64,000 nt of DNA. Origin: Paludisphaera mucosa (GTDB taxonomy: Bacteria > Planctomycetota > Planctomycetia > Isosphaerales > Isosphaeraceae). Made by a program: the position numbers and the translations under genes. The DNA lies in the NCBI RefSeq assembly GCF_029589435.1, contig NZ_JARRAG010000002.1:3286001-3350000 (forward strand), read 5' to 3'. Positions within the stretch are counted from its first letter, which is position 1. Each line of letters starts with the position of its first letter. The notes beneath the pieces were generated by a model, which did not search any database, had not been told where the DNA came from, and saw only the letters and a list, made by a program, of their open reading frames with translations. This document shows, piece by piece, positions 27,290-37,996 of the stretch.

Positions 27290-29041
27290 ATGTCGCGAAC
27301 CGCGAGACTGTGGAAAGGCGCCGGGCTGCTGACCCTGGGCGGCGTTTTGCTGTCCGGGGCCGCCTCGCGCGGCGACGACGCCCCGCCGCTTGCCGACCAA
27401 CTGACCGACCTGGGGCGACAGGCGCTCGCCCAGGGCGCCGGCGGGATGGCTCGCTCCTTCTTCCAGAAGGCGCTCGAGATCGATCCCGACAACGCCGACG
27501 CCACCAAGGGCCTCGCCGAGGCCAAGGTCGCCCAGGAGCGGCTCGCCCGGGTCGCCCTGCAAGAACCCGCCGCGCCGCCGCCGGCCCCGGGCCTCGACAA
27601 CGCCCCGGCCGACCCCGCGGCCCCGGCCGCGCCCGCTCCGGCCGCGGTCGCCCAGCCGACGCCCACGCCCCCCGCCCCGCCGAGCGCCGGCCCGAACAAT
27701 CGGGCGACCCTCGAGGAGTCGGACCGGGCCGACGCCGTCGCCCGCCAGCAGCTGACCAGCGACGTCGAGCAGCGGCTCACCGCGGCCCGCGAGATGGTCC
27801 GCAGCGGCTCTCCCGAGGGGGCCCTCGACGCCCTCCGGCTCGCCCAGAACGTCGTCCGGTCGGCCTCGAACGTGCCCGAGAGCGTCCGCAACGACCTCGA
27901 CCGCCGGATCCAGGCCCAGTACCTGGCGACCGTCCGCGACGCCGACCGCCTCGTCGCCGAGCGGCTCGAACGCCAGCGGGTCCAGTCGGCCGCCGAGCAG
28001 CGGAACCGGGGCCTCTCACAGCTCGTCGCCAACCAGCAGACCATCAAGGCGATGATGGACCAGTTCGACACCCTCATGGGCGAGGGCGCCTACAACTCGC
28101 TGTACAACGGCGGCATGGGCAACATCGCCCTGGCCACCGCGCCCTTCTACGACGCCCGCCTGCTTTCGCAGCACGCCCGGGCGCTCATGCACAAGGGGAC
28201 CCTCCCCTACAGCGACGAGGACCCGGCCCCCTTCGCCGGCATGTTCCTCTCCACGACCATGGGCTTCCTGTCGCAGGAACGCCAGTACGAGGCGCTCAAA
28301 GAGTATCGCTTCATGCTGACGATGGAAGACGTCGACCGCGCGGCGGTCCCCTTCCCCGACAACAAGATCATCGAATACCCCGACGCCGAGCTGTTCCGCA
28401 ACATCTCGGAGCGGCGGATCGCCCGCTACGGCAAGGCCGTCGACGTGTTCGACCGCGACCCCAAGACCAAGTCGATCCTCGCCAAGCTCGACGAGCCCCT
28501 GGCGATGAACTTCCCCAACGAGACGCCCCTGGAAGACGTCCTCAAGTACGTCAAGCAGGCGACCCAGACCCCCAGCGACAACGGCATCCCGATCTACGTC
28601 GACCCGATCGGCCTCAATGAGGCCGACAAGACGATGACCTCGCCGGTGTCGCTCGACCTCGACGGCGTGCCCCTCAAGACGACGCTCCGGCTGATGCTCA
28701 AGCAGCTCGGCCTGACCTACACGGTCAAGGACGGCTTCCTGATGATCACGTCGCAGGAGTCGGAAGACCAGCAGACCGACATCCGCGTCTATCCCGTGGC
28801 CGACCTGGCGCTCATCCCCATCTCGCTCATCTCGGGCGGCGGCGGCGGCGGCATGGGCGGCGGTATGGGCGGCGGCATGGGCGGCATGGGCGGCGGCGGC
28901 GGCATGGGCGGCATGGGCGGCGGCGGCATGGGCGGCATGGGCGGCGGCATGGGCGGCGGCGGCATGGGCATGATGTCCATCCCGGTCTCTCCGGCCCAGG
29001 ACGATCCCGCCAGCGCCCTCATGCAAAAAAAAAGCAACTGA
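27290..29041 (+). CDS. exported TPR/STN-domain protein with GGM-rich tail, ends at a 9-A tract
   Basis: 583 aa with a signal peptide (GAGLLTLGGVLLSGAASRG). A TPR-like helix pair follows (ALAQGAGGMARSFFQKALEIDPDNADATKGLAEAK), then an Ala/Pro linker, a long helical region to about residue 380, and an STN/secretin-N-like domain at about 400-500 (IYVDPIGLNEADKTM, LTYTVKDGFLMITS). The same domain ends the gene at 1-297. Residues 516-562 are almost only Gly and Met. The frame closes right after nine A residues (29025-29033) with KKSN and TGA. The -1 frame is open from 28621 to 30381, so this stop is probably bypassed by slippage or is an artefact (see the next entry). Confidence 0.85.
   Translation: MSRTARLWKGAGLLTLGGVLLSGAASRGDDAPPLADQLTDLGRQALAQGAGGMARSFFQKALEIDPDNADATKGLAEAKVAQERLARVALQEPAAPPPAPGLDNAPADPAAPAAPAPAAVAQPTPTPPAPPSAGPNNRATLEESDRADAVARQQLTSDVEQRLTAAREMVRSGSPEGALDALRLAQNVVRSASNVPESVRNDLDRRIQAQYLATVRDADRLVAERLERQRVQSAAEQRNRGLSQLVANQQTIKAMMDQFDTLMGEGAYNSLYNGGMGNIALATAPFYDARLLSQHARALMHKGTLPYSDEDPAPFAGMFLSTTMGFLSQERQYEALKEYRFMLTMEDVDRAAVPFPDNKIIEYPDAELFRNISERRIARYGKAVDVFDRDPKTKSILAKLDEPLAMNFPNETPLEDVLKYVKQATQTPSDNGIPIYVDPIGLNEADKTMTSPVSLDLDGVPLKTTLRLMLKQLGLTYTVKDGFLMITSQESEDQQTDIRVYPVADLALIPISLISGGGGGGMGGGMGGGMGGMGGGGGMGGMGGGGMGGMGGGMGGGGMGMMSIPVSPAQDDPASALMQKKSN
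28835..28975 (+). repeat. GGC/ATG low-complexity tract coding Gly-Met repeats
   Basis: 47 codons, every one Gly or Met, in irregular GGM, GGGM and GGGGM units. It is a degenerate trinucleotide-based repeat and may vary in length between strains. Similar tracts lie at 51917-51997 and, on the other strand, at 57855-57974. Confidence 0.85.
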
Positions 29042-30381
29042 CCGCTCCCAGGACCGGCTCCAACCGTCCTTCTAACGACGCTTCGCGGGATCAGTCCGGC
29101 CGAAAGGCGGCTGATCCCGCCGGCGTTCTAGAGAAGTCCCCGGCCGCGAAGCCCGGCGCAAAACCGATCGATCCCAAGGTCGTCCCGGCGCCGGCCGCCG
29201 GCCGGTCTTCTCGTGAAGGGCTGATCCCGATCACCGGGGCGACGTCCGCCAAACCTTCGTCCGGGGGCGATCCCTACGCCTACTGGGCGGACTATTTTCG
29301 AAAGCACGACGAGACGCCCGACCAGGTCCACGAGACGATCCGCCTCCTCAACCGCAGCGGCAAGACCCGCGACGTCCACGCCGCGATCCTCGGCTATCTC
29401 AAAGAGCGGCCCAAGAACGCCGAGTTCTGGATGTACGAGGCCCTCGCCCTGGCGATCGAGATGAACGGCGGCAAGCCCGAGGACATGAAGACCGCCCTGA
29501 ACTACGCCGCCGACCTCGCCCAGCGCTCGCACAACCCGAATCACCTCGTCAGCGCGGCCGACAAGCTGATGCTCAAGGGCTTCACCGACCGCGTCGGCCC
29601 CCTGCTCGACGAGGCCCACGAGAAGATCCCCCACCGCTCCGAGCCGCTGGCGATGTCGATCAACCTGGCCCAGAAGACCCGCGACCCTAAGCGGATGGCC
29701 GACTCGATCGACAGGCTCCTGTCCCTGGGCTGGCCCGGCCAGGACGAGTACTTCCGCCGCGAGAGCCGCAAGCAGGCCGAGACGCTCGCCAAGGTCCTCA
29801 CCGAGGAAGGCCGCACCGAGGAGGCCGAGAAGCTCCTGGGCTCCCTCCCCGCCGCCGAGGCCCGCGACCTCTACATCCGCCTGAGCTGGGACGGCGACGC
29901 CGACTACGACCTGGTCGTCCAGGAGCCCCTGGGCGCGACCGTCGCCTACACCATGCCGCGGTCCGTCTTCGGCGGGGCCCTGATCAAGAACGGCCTGGGT
30001 GCGCACCCCGAGGAGATCTACGTCTGCCCTCGGGGCTTCGACGGCGACTACACCGTCCGCATCATGATGATCGCCAACGACGCCGTCCGGCCGGCCACCC
30101 GCCTGACCCTGGAGACGATCACCCACGAGGGCGACGCCAAGGAGGTCAAGAAGACCGTCACCCTGGCTCCCAACGACCCCAAGGCCAAGCCCGTCGTCGT
30201 CACCCTCAAGGACGGCCGCCGCACCAAGGTCCTCCCGTTCGTCAGCCCGGCCGTCGTCCGCCAGTCCGTCGAAGAGGTCCTCGAGAACCGCTCCGAGAAG
30301 GACAAGGAGAAGACCAAGGACCAGGCGCCCGAGGCCAAGAAGCCCGAGACGAAGCCCAGGAACGCTATCCCGATCCAGTGA
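29032..30381 (+). CDS. -1 frame continuation: TPR plus DUF2135-like domain, no own start
   Basis: 449 codons open in the frame reached by a -1 shift at the 9-A tract. No ATG, GTG or TTG occurs in frame until ATG 29431, yet codon bias is already strong from about 29270 (YAYWADYFRKHDETPDQVHETIRLLNRSGK). Starting at 29431 would cut that helical domain. The body is TPR-like (LVSAADKLMLKGF, MADSIDRLLSLGW), then a beta domain at LYIRLSWDGDADYDLVVQEPLG and GFDGDYTVRIMMIAN, which resembles the DUF2135/YfaP type, and a Lys-rich tail. Together with the previous frame it would make one protein of about 1030 aa. The alternatives are a sequencing indel or a true frameshift mutation. Confidence 0.75.
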   Translation, partial: KQLTAPRTGSNRPSNDASRDQSGRKAADPAGVLEKSPAAKPGAKPIDPKVVPAPAAGRSSREGLIPITGATSAKPSSGGDPYAYWADYFRKHDETPDQVHETIRLLNRSGKTRDVHAAILGYLKERPKNAEFWMYEALALAIEMNGGKPEDMKTALNYAADLAQRSHNPNHLVSAADKLMLKGFTDRVGPLLDEAHEKIPHRSEPLAMSINLAQKTRDPKRMADSIDRLLSLGWPGQDEYFRRESRKQAETLAKVLTEEGRTEEAEKLLGSLPAAEARDLYIRLSWDGDADYDLVVQEPLGATVAYTMPRSVFGGALIKNGLGAHPEEIYVCPRGFDGDYTVRIMMIANDAVRPATRLTLETITHEGDAKEVKKTVTLAPNDPKAKPVVVTLKDGRRTKVLPFVSPAVVRQSVEEVLENRSEKDKEKTKDQAPEAKKPETKPRNAIPIQ

Positions 30382-30644
30382 GCGATTCGGAGGCCCAGGC
30401 CCCCCCCGAGGATCCCGTTGCATCGTGCGGCGGGCTCGCGACAAGCCCGACGGGATCGGGGCGATCTTCATCAGCCCGGACAGGGGGGCGACCCGGGCGT
30501 CAAGGACCCGTCGGCGGGAGAAACCGGGAAAACAGGCCGGGCGAAGGGTTGGACCTTCCCAAGGTGCTCCCGCAACTGCGAAAATCGCCTACGACCGGAC
30601 CGTCTGCACGGAATCAGCACCCACGACGGCGGAAGGATGGAACC
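30382..30644. other. intergenic before the NtrC-type regulator
   Basis: 263 bases without coding bias in any frame. It probably holds the promoter of the regulator gene; I could not identify a clear pair. Confidence 0.4.
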
Positions 30645-32054
<1,410 letters not shown>

Positions 32055-32081
32055 GCCGCCCCCGCCCCCGCGCCACCCCGG

Positions 32082-33398
32082 TCAGGGGAGCGGGACGTCC
32101 TTGAACGTGAAATCGAGCGGCACGGCGACGACCCGGCTGGGGGTCTCGTACACGAGCTGGTAATCCTCGGGCTTGCCGGGCGCGTCGACGAACAGGTATT
32201 CGAAGCCCAGTCGGCCGCCGTCGCTGCCGGTGTTCGAGAAGCCGCCGTTCTGCTCGAACTTGGAGCCGTCGGCCTTCTGGAGCCAGAGGCGGTTGTTGAA
32301 CAGGCCCTGGCGGTAGCTCTCGAACGCCGGCCCCTCGCCGGGGTAGCTCAGCACGACGCCCACCTTCCAGACCTGCTCGTCGACCTCGACGCCTTCCAGG
32401 GTCACGCCGACGTCCCCCTGCTGGATCGTCTTCTTCTGGGCGAGGCTGGGGAAGCGGAAGGTCTTCACGCCGGCGGGGAGCGTCATCTCGGCCTTGACCC
32501 GGAGCGTGGCGAGCTTGACCGCCGAAGGGTCGGGCGCCGCGAGGTTGATGTTGACCTCGGCCGCGGGGTTCTCGGGCCGGAGCACGACGTCGGTCGACTC
32601 CGTCGTCACCTGAGGCTTGACCACGCGCCCCTGGTCGTCCTTGACCTCGATCGCATCGGCCTTGATCGCCAGCAGCATCGGCCGGATCCGGGGCTCCCAG
32701 GAGATCTCGAACATCGCATTGGCGGACGACGTCCCCGCCTGGAAGTCGCGCTGCTGGGCGACCTGCTTGAGGGTCACGCGGAAGGGCCCCACGTACTCGG
32801 CGGGGGGCTTCGCCGACGCCGCGGCGTCGGCCGCCATGATCCCGACCGTGCCGTCGCCGGTGAAGGCCGTGGGCGCGACGTTCGCCAGCCGGGCGACCTC
32901 GTCGAGGGCCTGGAAGAAGGGGACGTCCTTCAGGGCGAGGTCGAACGAGGGATTCGTGGCCTCCGCCCCGTATTGCTCGCGAAGGTCGGTGATCGGGTTC
33001 CCCGTCTGCTTCTGGATCTGCTGGAGGGCGTCGCTGAGGCGGATCCCCTGGGCCTGGATCGTCACCTTGGACGGGCTCGAAGGGTCGGCGTCGGCCCCGG
33101 CCTCGTGGATCGCCTCGCGGACCCGGGCGAGCCGCTCCGAGCGCTCTTTCGAGGGCCCGGCCGCGTCGGGGAGCAGCGGCAGGATCTTCGCGCCCAGCTT
33201 CTTGAGCGCCGCCTCGGCCGCGTCGCGGGCCTCCGGCTTCTCCGCGTCCAGCCGCTCGACGAGCTGGGCCACACGGTCGCGCAGGGCCGCGTCGGTCGCC
33301 TCCTGGGCGGAGGCCGGCCCGAGGCCGGCCGAGGCCGCGGCGAACAGGAGCGCCGAAAACCACCGCGAGAACCGTCGCCGCCGGATCGTTGCGATCAT
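32082..33398 (-). CDS. exported hypothetical protein with STN-like region
   Basis: 438 aa from ATG 33398, chosen because GGGGAGG lies about 9 bases upstream; TTG 33428 is an alternative. A signal peptide (FSALLFAAASAGLGPASA) is followed by a helical segment with HEAT-like character (LVERLDAEKPEARDAAEAALKKLGAKILPLL). Next comes a region resembling the start of STN domains (VTIQAQGIRLSDALQQIQKQTGNPI, FDLALKDVPFFQALDEVARLANV). The C-terminal 250 residues are beta-rich with no motif I know. It converges on the NtrC-type gene with only 27 bases between them. Planctomycete-type periplasmic protein of unknown function. Confidence 0.8.
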   Translation of the reverse strand: MIATIRRRRFSRWFSALLFAAASAGLGPASAQEATDAALRDRVAQLVERLDAEKPEARDAAEAALKKLGAKILPLLPDAAGPSKERSERLARVREAIHEAGADADPSSPSKVTIQAQGIRLSDALQQIQKQTGNPITDLREQYGAEATNPSFDLALKDVPFFQALDEVARLANVAPTAFTGDGTVGIMAADAAASAKPPAEYVGPFRVTLKQVAQQRDFQAGTSSANAMFEISWEPRIRPMLLAIKADAIEVKDDQGRVVKPQVTTESTDVVLRPENPAAEVNINLAAPDPSAVKLATLRVKAEMTLPAGVKTFRFPSLAQKKTIQQGDVGVTLEGVEVDEQVWKVGVVLSYPGEGPAFESYRQGLFNNRLWLQKADGSKFEQNGGFSNTGSDGGRLGFEYLFVDAPGKPEDYQLVYETPSRVVAVPLDFTFKDVPLP

Positions 33399-33580
33399 CG
33401 TCCCGAGCCTCCCCGCCGTACGCGACAACTGTCATAGCCACGTCGCGGTTCAGTGTATCGGGCCGTCGGCGGGGGTGCAACGCGTCGGCGGCGGTCCTGA
33501 GACGGCTTGACCCTGCCGACCCCGGCCCCGAGAATCGATCCATCCTGGGCGAACACGGCGACGAGAAAGGAACAGCGGAG

Positions 33581-35557
33581 ATGATGCATCGCGACGGTGG
33601 ACTGCGGCGGGTCACGGGGGTCGCGTCGGGCCTGGCGACGATCGCGGCCCTGACGTTCGGCCCGGCCGTCGTCGGATCGCGGGCGCAGGCCCCGGTCGGG
33701 GCCGGCTCGGACGCGCCGACGGCCGCGGCGGCCTCGACGTTCGTCGCCCCGGCCGAGGCCCGTCTCAAGGACGACGTGTCGTTCCTGGCCGACGACGCCC
33801 AGGAGGGCCGCGCCCCCGGGACCAAGGGGATCGAGGCCTCGGCCGAGTACATCGCCCGGCAGTTCAAGGACGCCGGCCTCCAGCCCCCGGCCGGCGGCGA
33901 CGGCTATTTCCAGAAGTTCACCATCTCGGGCCAGCCCCGGCTGGGCGAGACGCCCGACCTGATCGCCAAGGCCGCCGGCGACGCGGTGATCCGCGGGGTG
34001 GCCAAGGCCGACTTCAACGCCCTCGCCATCGGCTCCACCGGCGCGCTCGACGCGGCCCCGATCGTCTTCGCGGGCTACGGGATCACGGCCGACAGGCCCG
34101 AGAAGAACCTCAAGTACGACGACTACGCCGGCGTCGACGCGGCCGGCAAGGCCGTGCTGGTCATCCGCCGCGAGCCCCAGCAGAACGACGAGGCCAGCCC
34201 CTTCGACGGCAAGAAGACCAGCGACTTCGCCACCTTCCGCCACAAGGCCACCAACGCCTTCCAGCACGGGGCCGCGATGCTGCTGGTCGTCAACGACCTG
34301 GCCGGCCTCGGGTCCGACCGCGACGTCCTGCTGAACCTGGGCTCGGCGGGCAGCGAGTCGCAGACCAAGCTGCCGGTCGTGCACGTCACCCGCGACTTCG
34401 CCGACAAGCTCCTCAAGGCCGCCGGAGAGCCCACCCTGGCCGAGCTGGAAGGGCGGATCGACAAGGACCTGAAGCCGCTCTCCCGCGAGCTGAAGGGGGT
34501 GACGCTCACCGGCCGCGTCACGATCGACCGGCCCGCCGTCGAGACCAAGAACGTCGTCGGCGTCCTGGAAGGGGCCGGCCCCAAGTCGGGCGAGACGATC
34601 GTCGTCGGGGGCCATTACGACCACCTGGGCCGCGGCGGCCTGCTCTCGGGCTCGCTGGCCTTCCTGTCGACCGACGTCCACAACGGCGCCGACGACAACG
34701 CCTCGGGCACCTCGCTGACCCTGGAGCTGGCCCGCCGCCTGGGGGCCCGCCGCGACCCGCCGGCGCGACGGATCGTCTTCATCGGCTTCTCGGGCGAGGA
34801 GCGCGGGCTGCTGGGCTCGCAGTACTACGTCGACCACCCGCTCTACCCGCTGGCCTCGACGGTCGCGATGGTCAACTTCGACATGGTCGGCCGCATGGAC
34901 GACAAGAAGGAGCTGACCATGATCGGCACCGGCACCTCGCCGGGCTTCACCGAGCTGGTCGACGTGCTCGGCAAGGACTCGGGGATGACGATCAAGAAGG
35001 TCGCCGGCATGACCGACGGCTTCGGCGGCAGCGACCACCAGTCGTTCTACGCCAAGGACGTCCCGGTGCTCTTCGCCTTCACGGGCATCCATCCCGACTA
35101 CCACCGGCCGAGCGACGACTGGCAGAAGATCAACTACGGCGGCATGGCGCGGATCGCCGACTACGTCGAACTCATCCTGCTCGACCTGGTCCGCCGCCCC
35201 GAACGGCCCGAATTCACGAGGATCTCGACGCCCCGCCACAACGCCGGGGCCTCGCAGTCGGCCTCGACCGGGATGAGCGTGACGCTGGGCGTGATGCCCG
35301 ACTACGCCGACGAATCCAAGGCGGGCATGAAGCTGTCGAACGTCCGCGACGGCGGCCCCGCCGCCAAGGCCGGCATCAAGGGAGGCGACGTCATCATCGC
35401 CATCGGCGGCAAGCCCATCGCCACGATCTACGACTACATGGAGAGCCTCGGCCGCTACAAGCCGGGCGAGGTCGTCGACGTCCTGGTCAAGCGCGACGGC
35501 CAGGAGGTCAAGATCCCCGTCGAGCTGGGCAAGGCCAACGCCGCGCCCCGGCAATAA
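33581..35557 (+). CDS. exported M28 zinc aminopeptidase with C-terminal PDZ domain
   Basis: 658 aa from ATG 33581 (AAGGA 9 bases upstream; ATG 33584 also possible). A signal peptide is followed by an M28 domain with an inserted PA-type segment. The co-catalytic zinc ligands are visible: GGHYDHLG (His, Asp), NGADDNASG (bridging Asp), SGEERGLLG (Glu pair), NFDMVGR (Asp) and DYHRPSDDW (His). Residues about 565-650 are a PDZ domain (MSVTLGVMPDY, GGPAAKAGIKGGDVIIAIGGKPI). Such enzymes remove amino acids from peptide ends outside the cytoplasm. It is 8 bases before the lipoprotein gene, so it may lead that transcript. Confidence 0.93.
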   Translation: MMHRDGGLRRVTGVASGLATIAALTFGPAVVGSRAQAPVGAGSDAPTAAAASTFVAPAEARLKDDVSFLADDAQEGRAPGTKGIEASAEYIARQFKDAGLQPPAGGDGYFQKFTISGQPRLGETPDLIAKAAGDAVIRGVAKADFNALAIGSTGALDAAPIVFAGYGITADRPEKNLKYDDYAGVDAAGKAVLVIRREPQQNDEASPFDGKKTSDFATFRHKATNAFQHGAAMLLVVNDLAGLGSDRDVLLNLGSAGSESQTKLPVVHVTRDFADKLLKAAGEPTLAELEGRIDKDLKPLSRELKGVTLTGRVTIDRPAVETKNVVGVLEGAGPKSGETIVVGGHYDHLGRGGLLSGSLAFLSTDVHNGADDNASGTSLTLELARRLGARRDPPARRIVFIGFSGEERGLLGSQYYVDHPLYPLASTVAMVNFDMVGRMDDKKELTMIGTGTSPGFTELVDVLGKDSGMTIKKVAGMTDGFGGSDHQSFYAKDVPVLFAFTGIHPDYHRPSDDWQKINYGGMARIADYVELILLDLVRRPERPEFTRISTPRHNAGASQSASTGMSVTLGVMPDYADESKAGMKLSNVRDGGPAAKAGIKGGDVIIAIGGKPIATIYDYMESLGRYKPGEVVDVLVKRDGQEVKIPVELGKANAAPRQ

Positions 35558-35564
35558 GGCGTCC

Positions 35565-36842
35565 ATGCGACCCTTCAAAAACTCGACCTCTCGGCGAGGC
35601 CTGGCGGCGGCCGCGTGGCTGGCCGCGGGCCTCGCCGGCTGCTCCGGCGGGTTGGGCCGAGCCGATCGCGGCGACGCCCTGCGGATCGCGACCTCCTGGC
35701 CGCGAGACGACCGCGCGCGGCTCGCCCAGGGCTTCGCAGGCTGGCTCCGCGAGCACCCGGCCGAGGCGGTCGGCGACGCCGTCGCGATCGCCTGGGTCGA
35801 GACGTCGGACGACGAGCCGACGGCCGACGCCCTGCGACGCCTCGACCCCGCGCCCGACGTCCTGCTGGGCGGCCCGGTCGCGGACTTCGCCCGGCTCGCC
35901 GTCGGCGAGCGGCTGGAGAGCCTGGGCGACGGCGCCCCGCGACCTTACTGGGTCGTCGCCCGTCGCACGGCCGTCGGCCTCCTCGACGCGACGGCTCCCG
36001 CCGCCCGCCTGGCGCTGGCGGATCCCCGCGTCGACCCCGCGACCCTCGCCTGGTGCCTGGGGCGGACCGAGGAAGGCGGCTGGCGGGCCGGCTACGCGGC
36101 CCTCGTCGACCTTTACGGCTCGGCCGACGTCGCCGCCGGCTGGCGGGGGACGTCGGCACGCGCGGCCGTCGACCGGGGGCGGGCCGAGCGGTCCGTCGTC
36201 CGGCTGGCTGCGACCGCAGCCTCGTCCGTCGTCTACGAGGAAGCGGCGGCGATCCCCCGCGGAGCCCTCCGAGCGAAGGCCGCGCGGGCGTTCCTGAAGT
36301 TCCTCGTCGCGGACCAGGGCGCGCGGACCGGGCCCGAGTTCGAGGCGGCCTCGGCCGCGGGCGGCGCCGCAGACCTGGAGGGCCTCGCCGCCGACCTGCT
36401 TGGCGCGACGCTCGTCGACGCCCGCGACGAACTGGCGACGGCCGTCGCCGCCGTCCGCAAGGCGGGCTCGCCGGATTGGGCCGTCCAGCGGCTGACCCAG
36501 CCGCCGCCGTGGCCGCCGGCGTCGATCGAGAAGCTCCTCCGGAAGGAAGGCGAGGCCGGCCTGACCCTCGTCGAGACCCTGACCGGCCAGGTGGCGCCCG
36601 AGCCGAGCCTGCGGCTCTGGCTGGCGCAGAGCTGGCTCAAGCCGAGCCGGGACCTCGACCGCGCGGTCCTGGCGGAGGTCGCCGCCGTCGAGCGGGGCAG
36701 GCTCGTCCGAGAGCCCCGATTCCGGGCCTGGCTTAGGGCGGAATGGACGCAGTGGGCCCGCCAGCGGTACCGTTGGGTGGCGCGGCTGGCGGCATCGGGC
36801 GCGACGCCCTCCGTCCCCCCGCCCGTCCCGAGCGAGTCATGA
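35565..36842 (+). CDS. lipoprotein in the binding-protein position of an ABC-importer-like operon
   Basis: 425 aa. The signal ends in a lipobox (LAAGLAGCSGG), so it should be anchored to a membrane. Residues about 40-270 have faint features of a class II solute-binding protein (DALRIATSWPRDD, DPAPDVLLGGPVADFARL, AIPRGALRAKAARAFLKFLV), as in FbpA-type proteins, but conservation of the ligand site cannot be judged. The last 150 residues are Trp- and Arg-rich helices not usual in that family. Its stop overlaps the ATPase start (ATGA), so the two are translationally coupled. Confidence 0.75.
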   Translation: MRPFKNSTSRRGLAAAAWLAAGLAGCSGGLGRADRGDALRIATSWPRDDRARLAQGFAGWLREHPAEAVGDAVAIAWVETSDDEPTADALRRLDPAPDVLLGGPVADFARLAVGERLESLGDGAPRPYWVVARRTAVGLLDATAPAARLALADPRVDPATLAWCLGRTEEGGWRAGYAALVDLYGSADVAAGWRGTSARAAVDRGRAERSVVRLAATAASSVVYEEAAAIPRGALRAKAARAFLKFLVADQGARTGPEFEAASAAGGAADLEGLAADLLGATLVDARDELATAVAAVRKAGSPDWAVQRLTQPPPWPPASIEKLLRKEGEAGLTLVETLTGQVAPEPSLRLWLAQSWLKPSRDLDRAVLAEVAAVERGRLVREPRFRAWLRAEWTQWARQRYRWVARLAASGATPSVPPPVPSES

Positions 36843-37945
36843 TCCGCGTCATCGCCGAAGGTCTGGTCAAGCGCTACGGCCGAGTCGCCGCGGTCGATCA
36901 CGCGTCGCTGCAACTCGCCCCGGGCGAGCTGACGTGCCTGCTCGGCCCCCCGGGCGCGGGCAAGACCACGTTCGCGAGGCTCCTCGCCGGCCTCGATTCG
37001 GTCGACGACGGCGAGATCTACCTGGGCGAGCGGATGGTGCAGGCGGTGCCGGCCCGCGAGCGCGGCGTCGGCATGGTCTTCCGCGACCACGCCCTCTGGC
37101 CGGGCCTCTCGGTCCGGGACAACGTCGGCTATCCGCTCAAGGCCCAGGGCGTCCCCGCCCGCGAGCGTCGACAACGGGTCGACGAGACGCTCGCGGCGCT
37201 CCGGGTCGACACGCTCGCCGACGTCCGCCCCGACGCCCTCACCCCGGGCCAGTCGCTCCGCGTCGCCCTGGCCCGAGCCCTGATCGCACGGCCCGACCTG
37301 CTCATCCTCGACGAGCCCCTCGCCGGCATCGAGCCCCAGGGCCGCGAGGAGGCCTGGGACGAGATCCGCCGCGCCCGGATCGAGGCGGGGCTCACCACGC
37401 TCCTGCTGACCTCGGTCGTCCCCGAGGCCCTCGCCCGCGCCGATCGGCTGGCCGTGATGGACCTCGGCCGCATCCTCCAGAGCGGCACGCCCCAGGAGCT
37501 TTACAACCAGCCGGTCGACGTCTTCGTCGCCCGGCTGCTCGGGCCGACGAACCTGCTCCAGGGCCAGGTGGACGGGCACAGCCACGACCCGGCCCGCCGC
37601 GAGGTCGTCGTCCGCACGCCGGTCGGCCGGCTGGTCGCCCGCACGAGCTTCCCCTCGCTCTCGGCGACCACCCCCGTCACCATCTCCATCCGCCCCGAGT
37701 CCCTTTCGCTCGGCCCCGGCGTCCCCAGCGACGCCAATCGGTTCCCCGCGACCATCGAGCGGATCGCCTTCCTGGGCTCGACCCGCCGCATCCTCCTGCG
37801 CGGCCCCGGCGACTGGCCGGTCACCGCCATCGCCCTTCAGAGCCAGTCGGCGCACGTCCGCGAGGGCCAGGGCGTGACGCTCTCCATCGCCCCCGAAAAC
37901 GTGACCCTGCTGCCCGGCAAGTTCGCGGTCGGCGGCGGATCGTAG
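36839..37945 (+). CDS. degenerate FbpC/PotA-type ABC transporter ATP-binding protein
   Basis: 368 aa from ATG 36839 (ATGA overlap with the lipoprotein). Overall it is an importer ATPase with the C-terminal TOBE-like regulatory part (FVARLLGPTNLLQGQV, ISIRPESLSL). Walker A (GPPGAGKTT) and Walker B (LLILDEPLAG) are intact. Other motifs have drifted: the Q-loop reads VFRDH instead of VFQ, the signature reads LTPGQ instead of LSGGQ, and the switch-histidine segment reads LTSVVPEAL where VTHDQEEAL is expected. ATP could bind but normal hydrolysis is doubtful. It probably works with the neighbouring permease, perhaps with altered coupling. Confidence 0.9.
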   Translation: MIRVIAEGLVKRYGRVAAVDHASLQLAPGELTCLLGPPGAGKTTFARLLAGLDSVDDGEIYLGERMVQAVPARERGVGMVFRDHALWPGLSVRDNVGYPLKAQGVPARERRQRVDETLAALRVDTLADVRPDALTPGQSLRVALARALIARPDLLILDEPLAGIEPQGREEAWDEIRRARIEAGLTTLLLTSVVPEALARADRLAVMDLGRILQSGTPQELYNQPVDVFVARLLGPTNLLQGQVDGHSHDPARREVVVRTPVGRLVARTSFPSLSATTPVTISIRPESLSLGPGVPSDANRFPATIERIAFLGSTRRILLRGPGDWPVTAIALQSQSAHVREGQGVTLSIAPENVTLLPGKFAVGGGS

Positions 37946-37996
37946 GAGGCGCGTCGAACGCTGGCGACTGGCTTGCCGCGTCGGAGGCCTGCTAGG

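Noticed and set aside
28835-28975. Tandem repeat array or CRISPR-like structure
   Set aside because: Units are in frame, irregular, three-base based and code for Gly and Met, without spacers.
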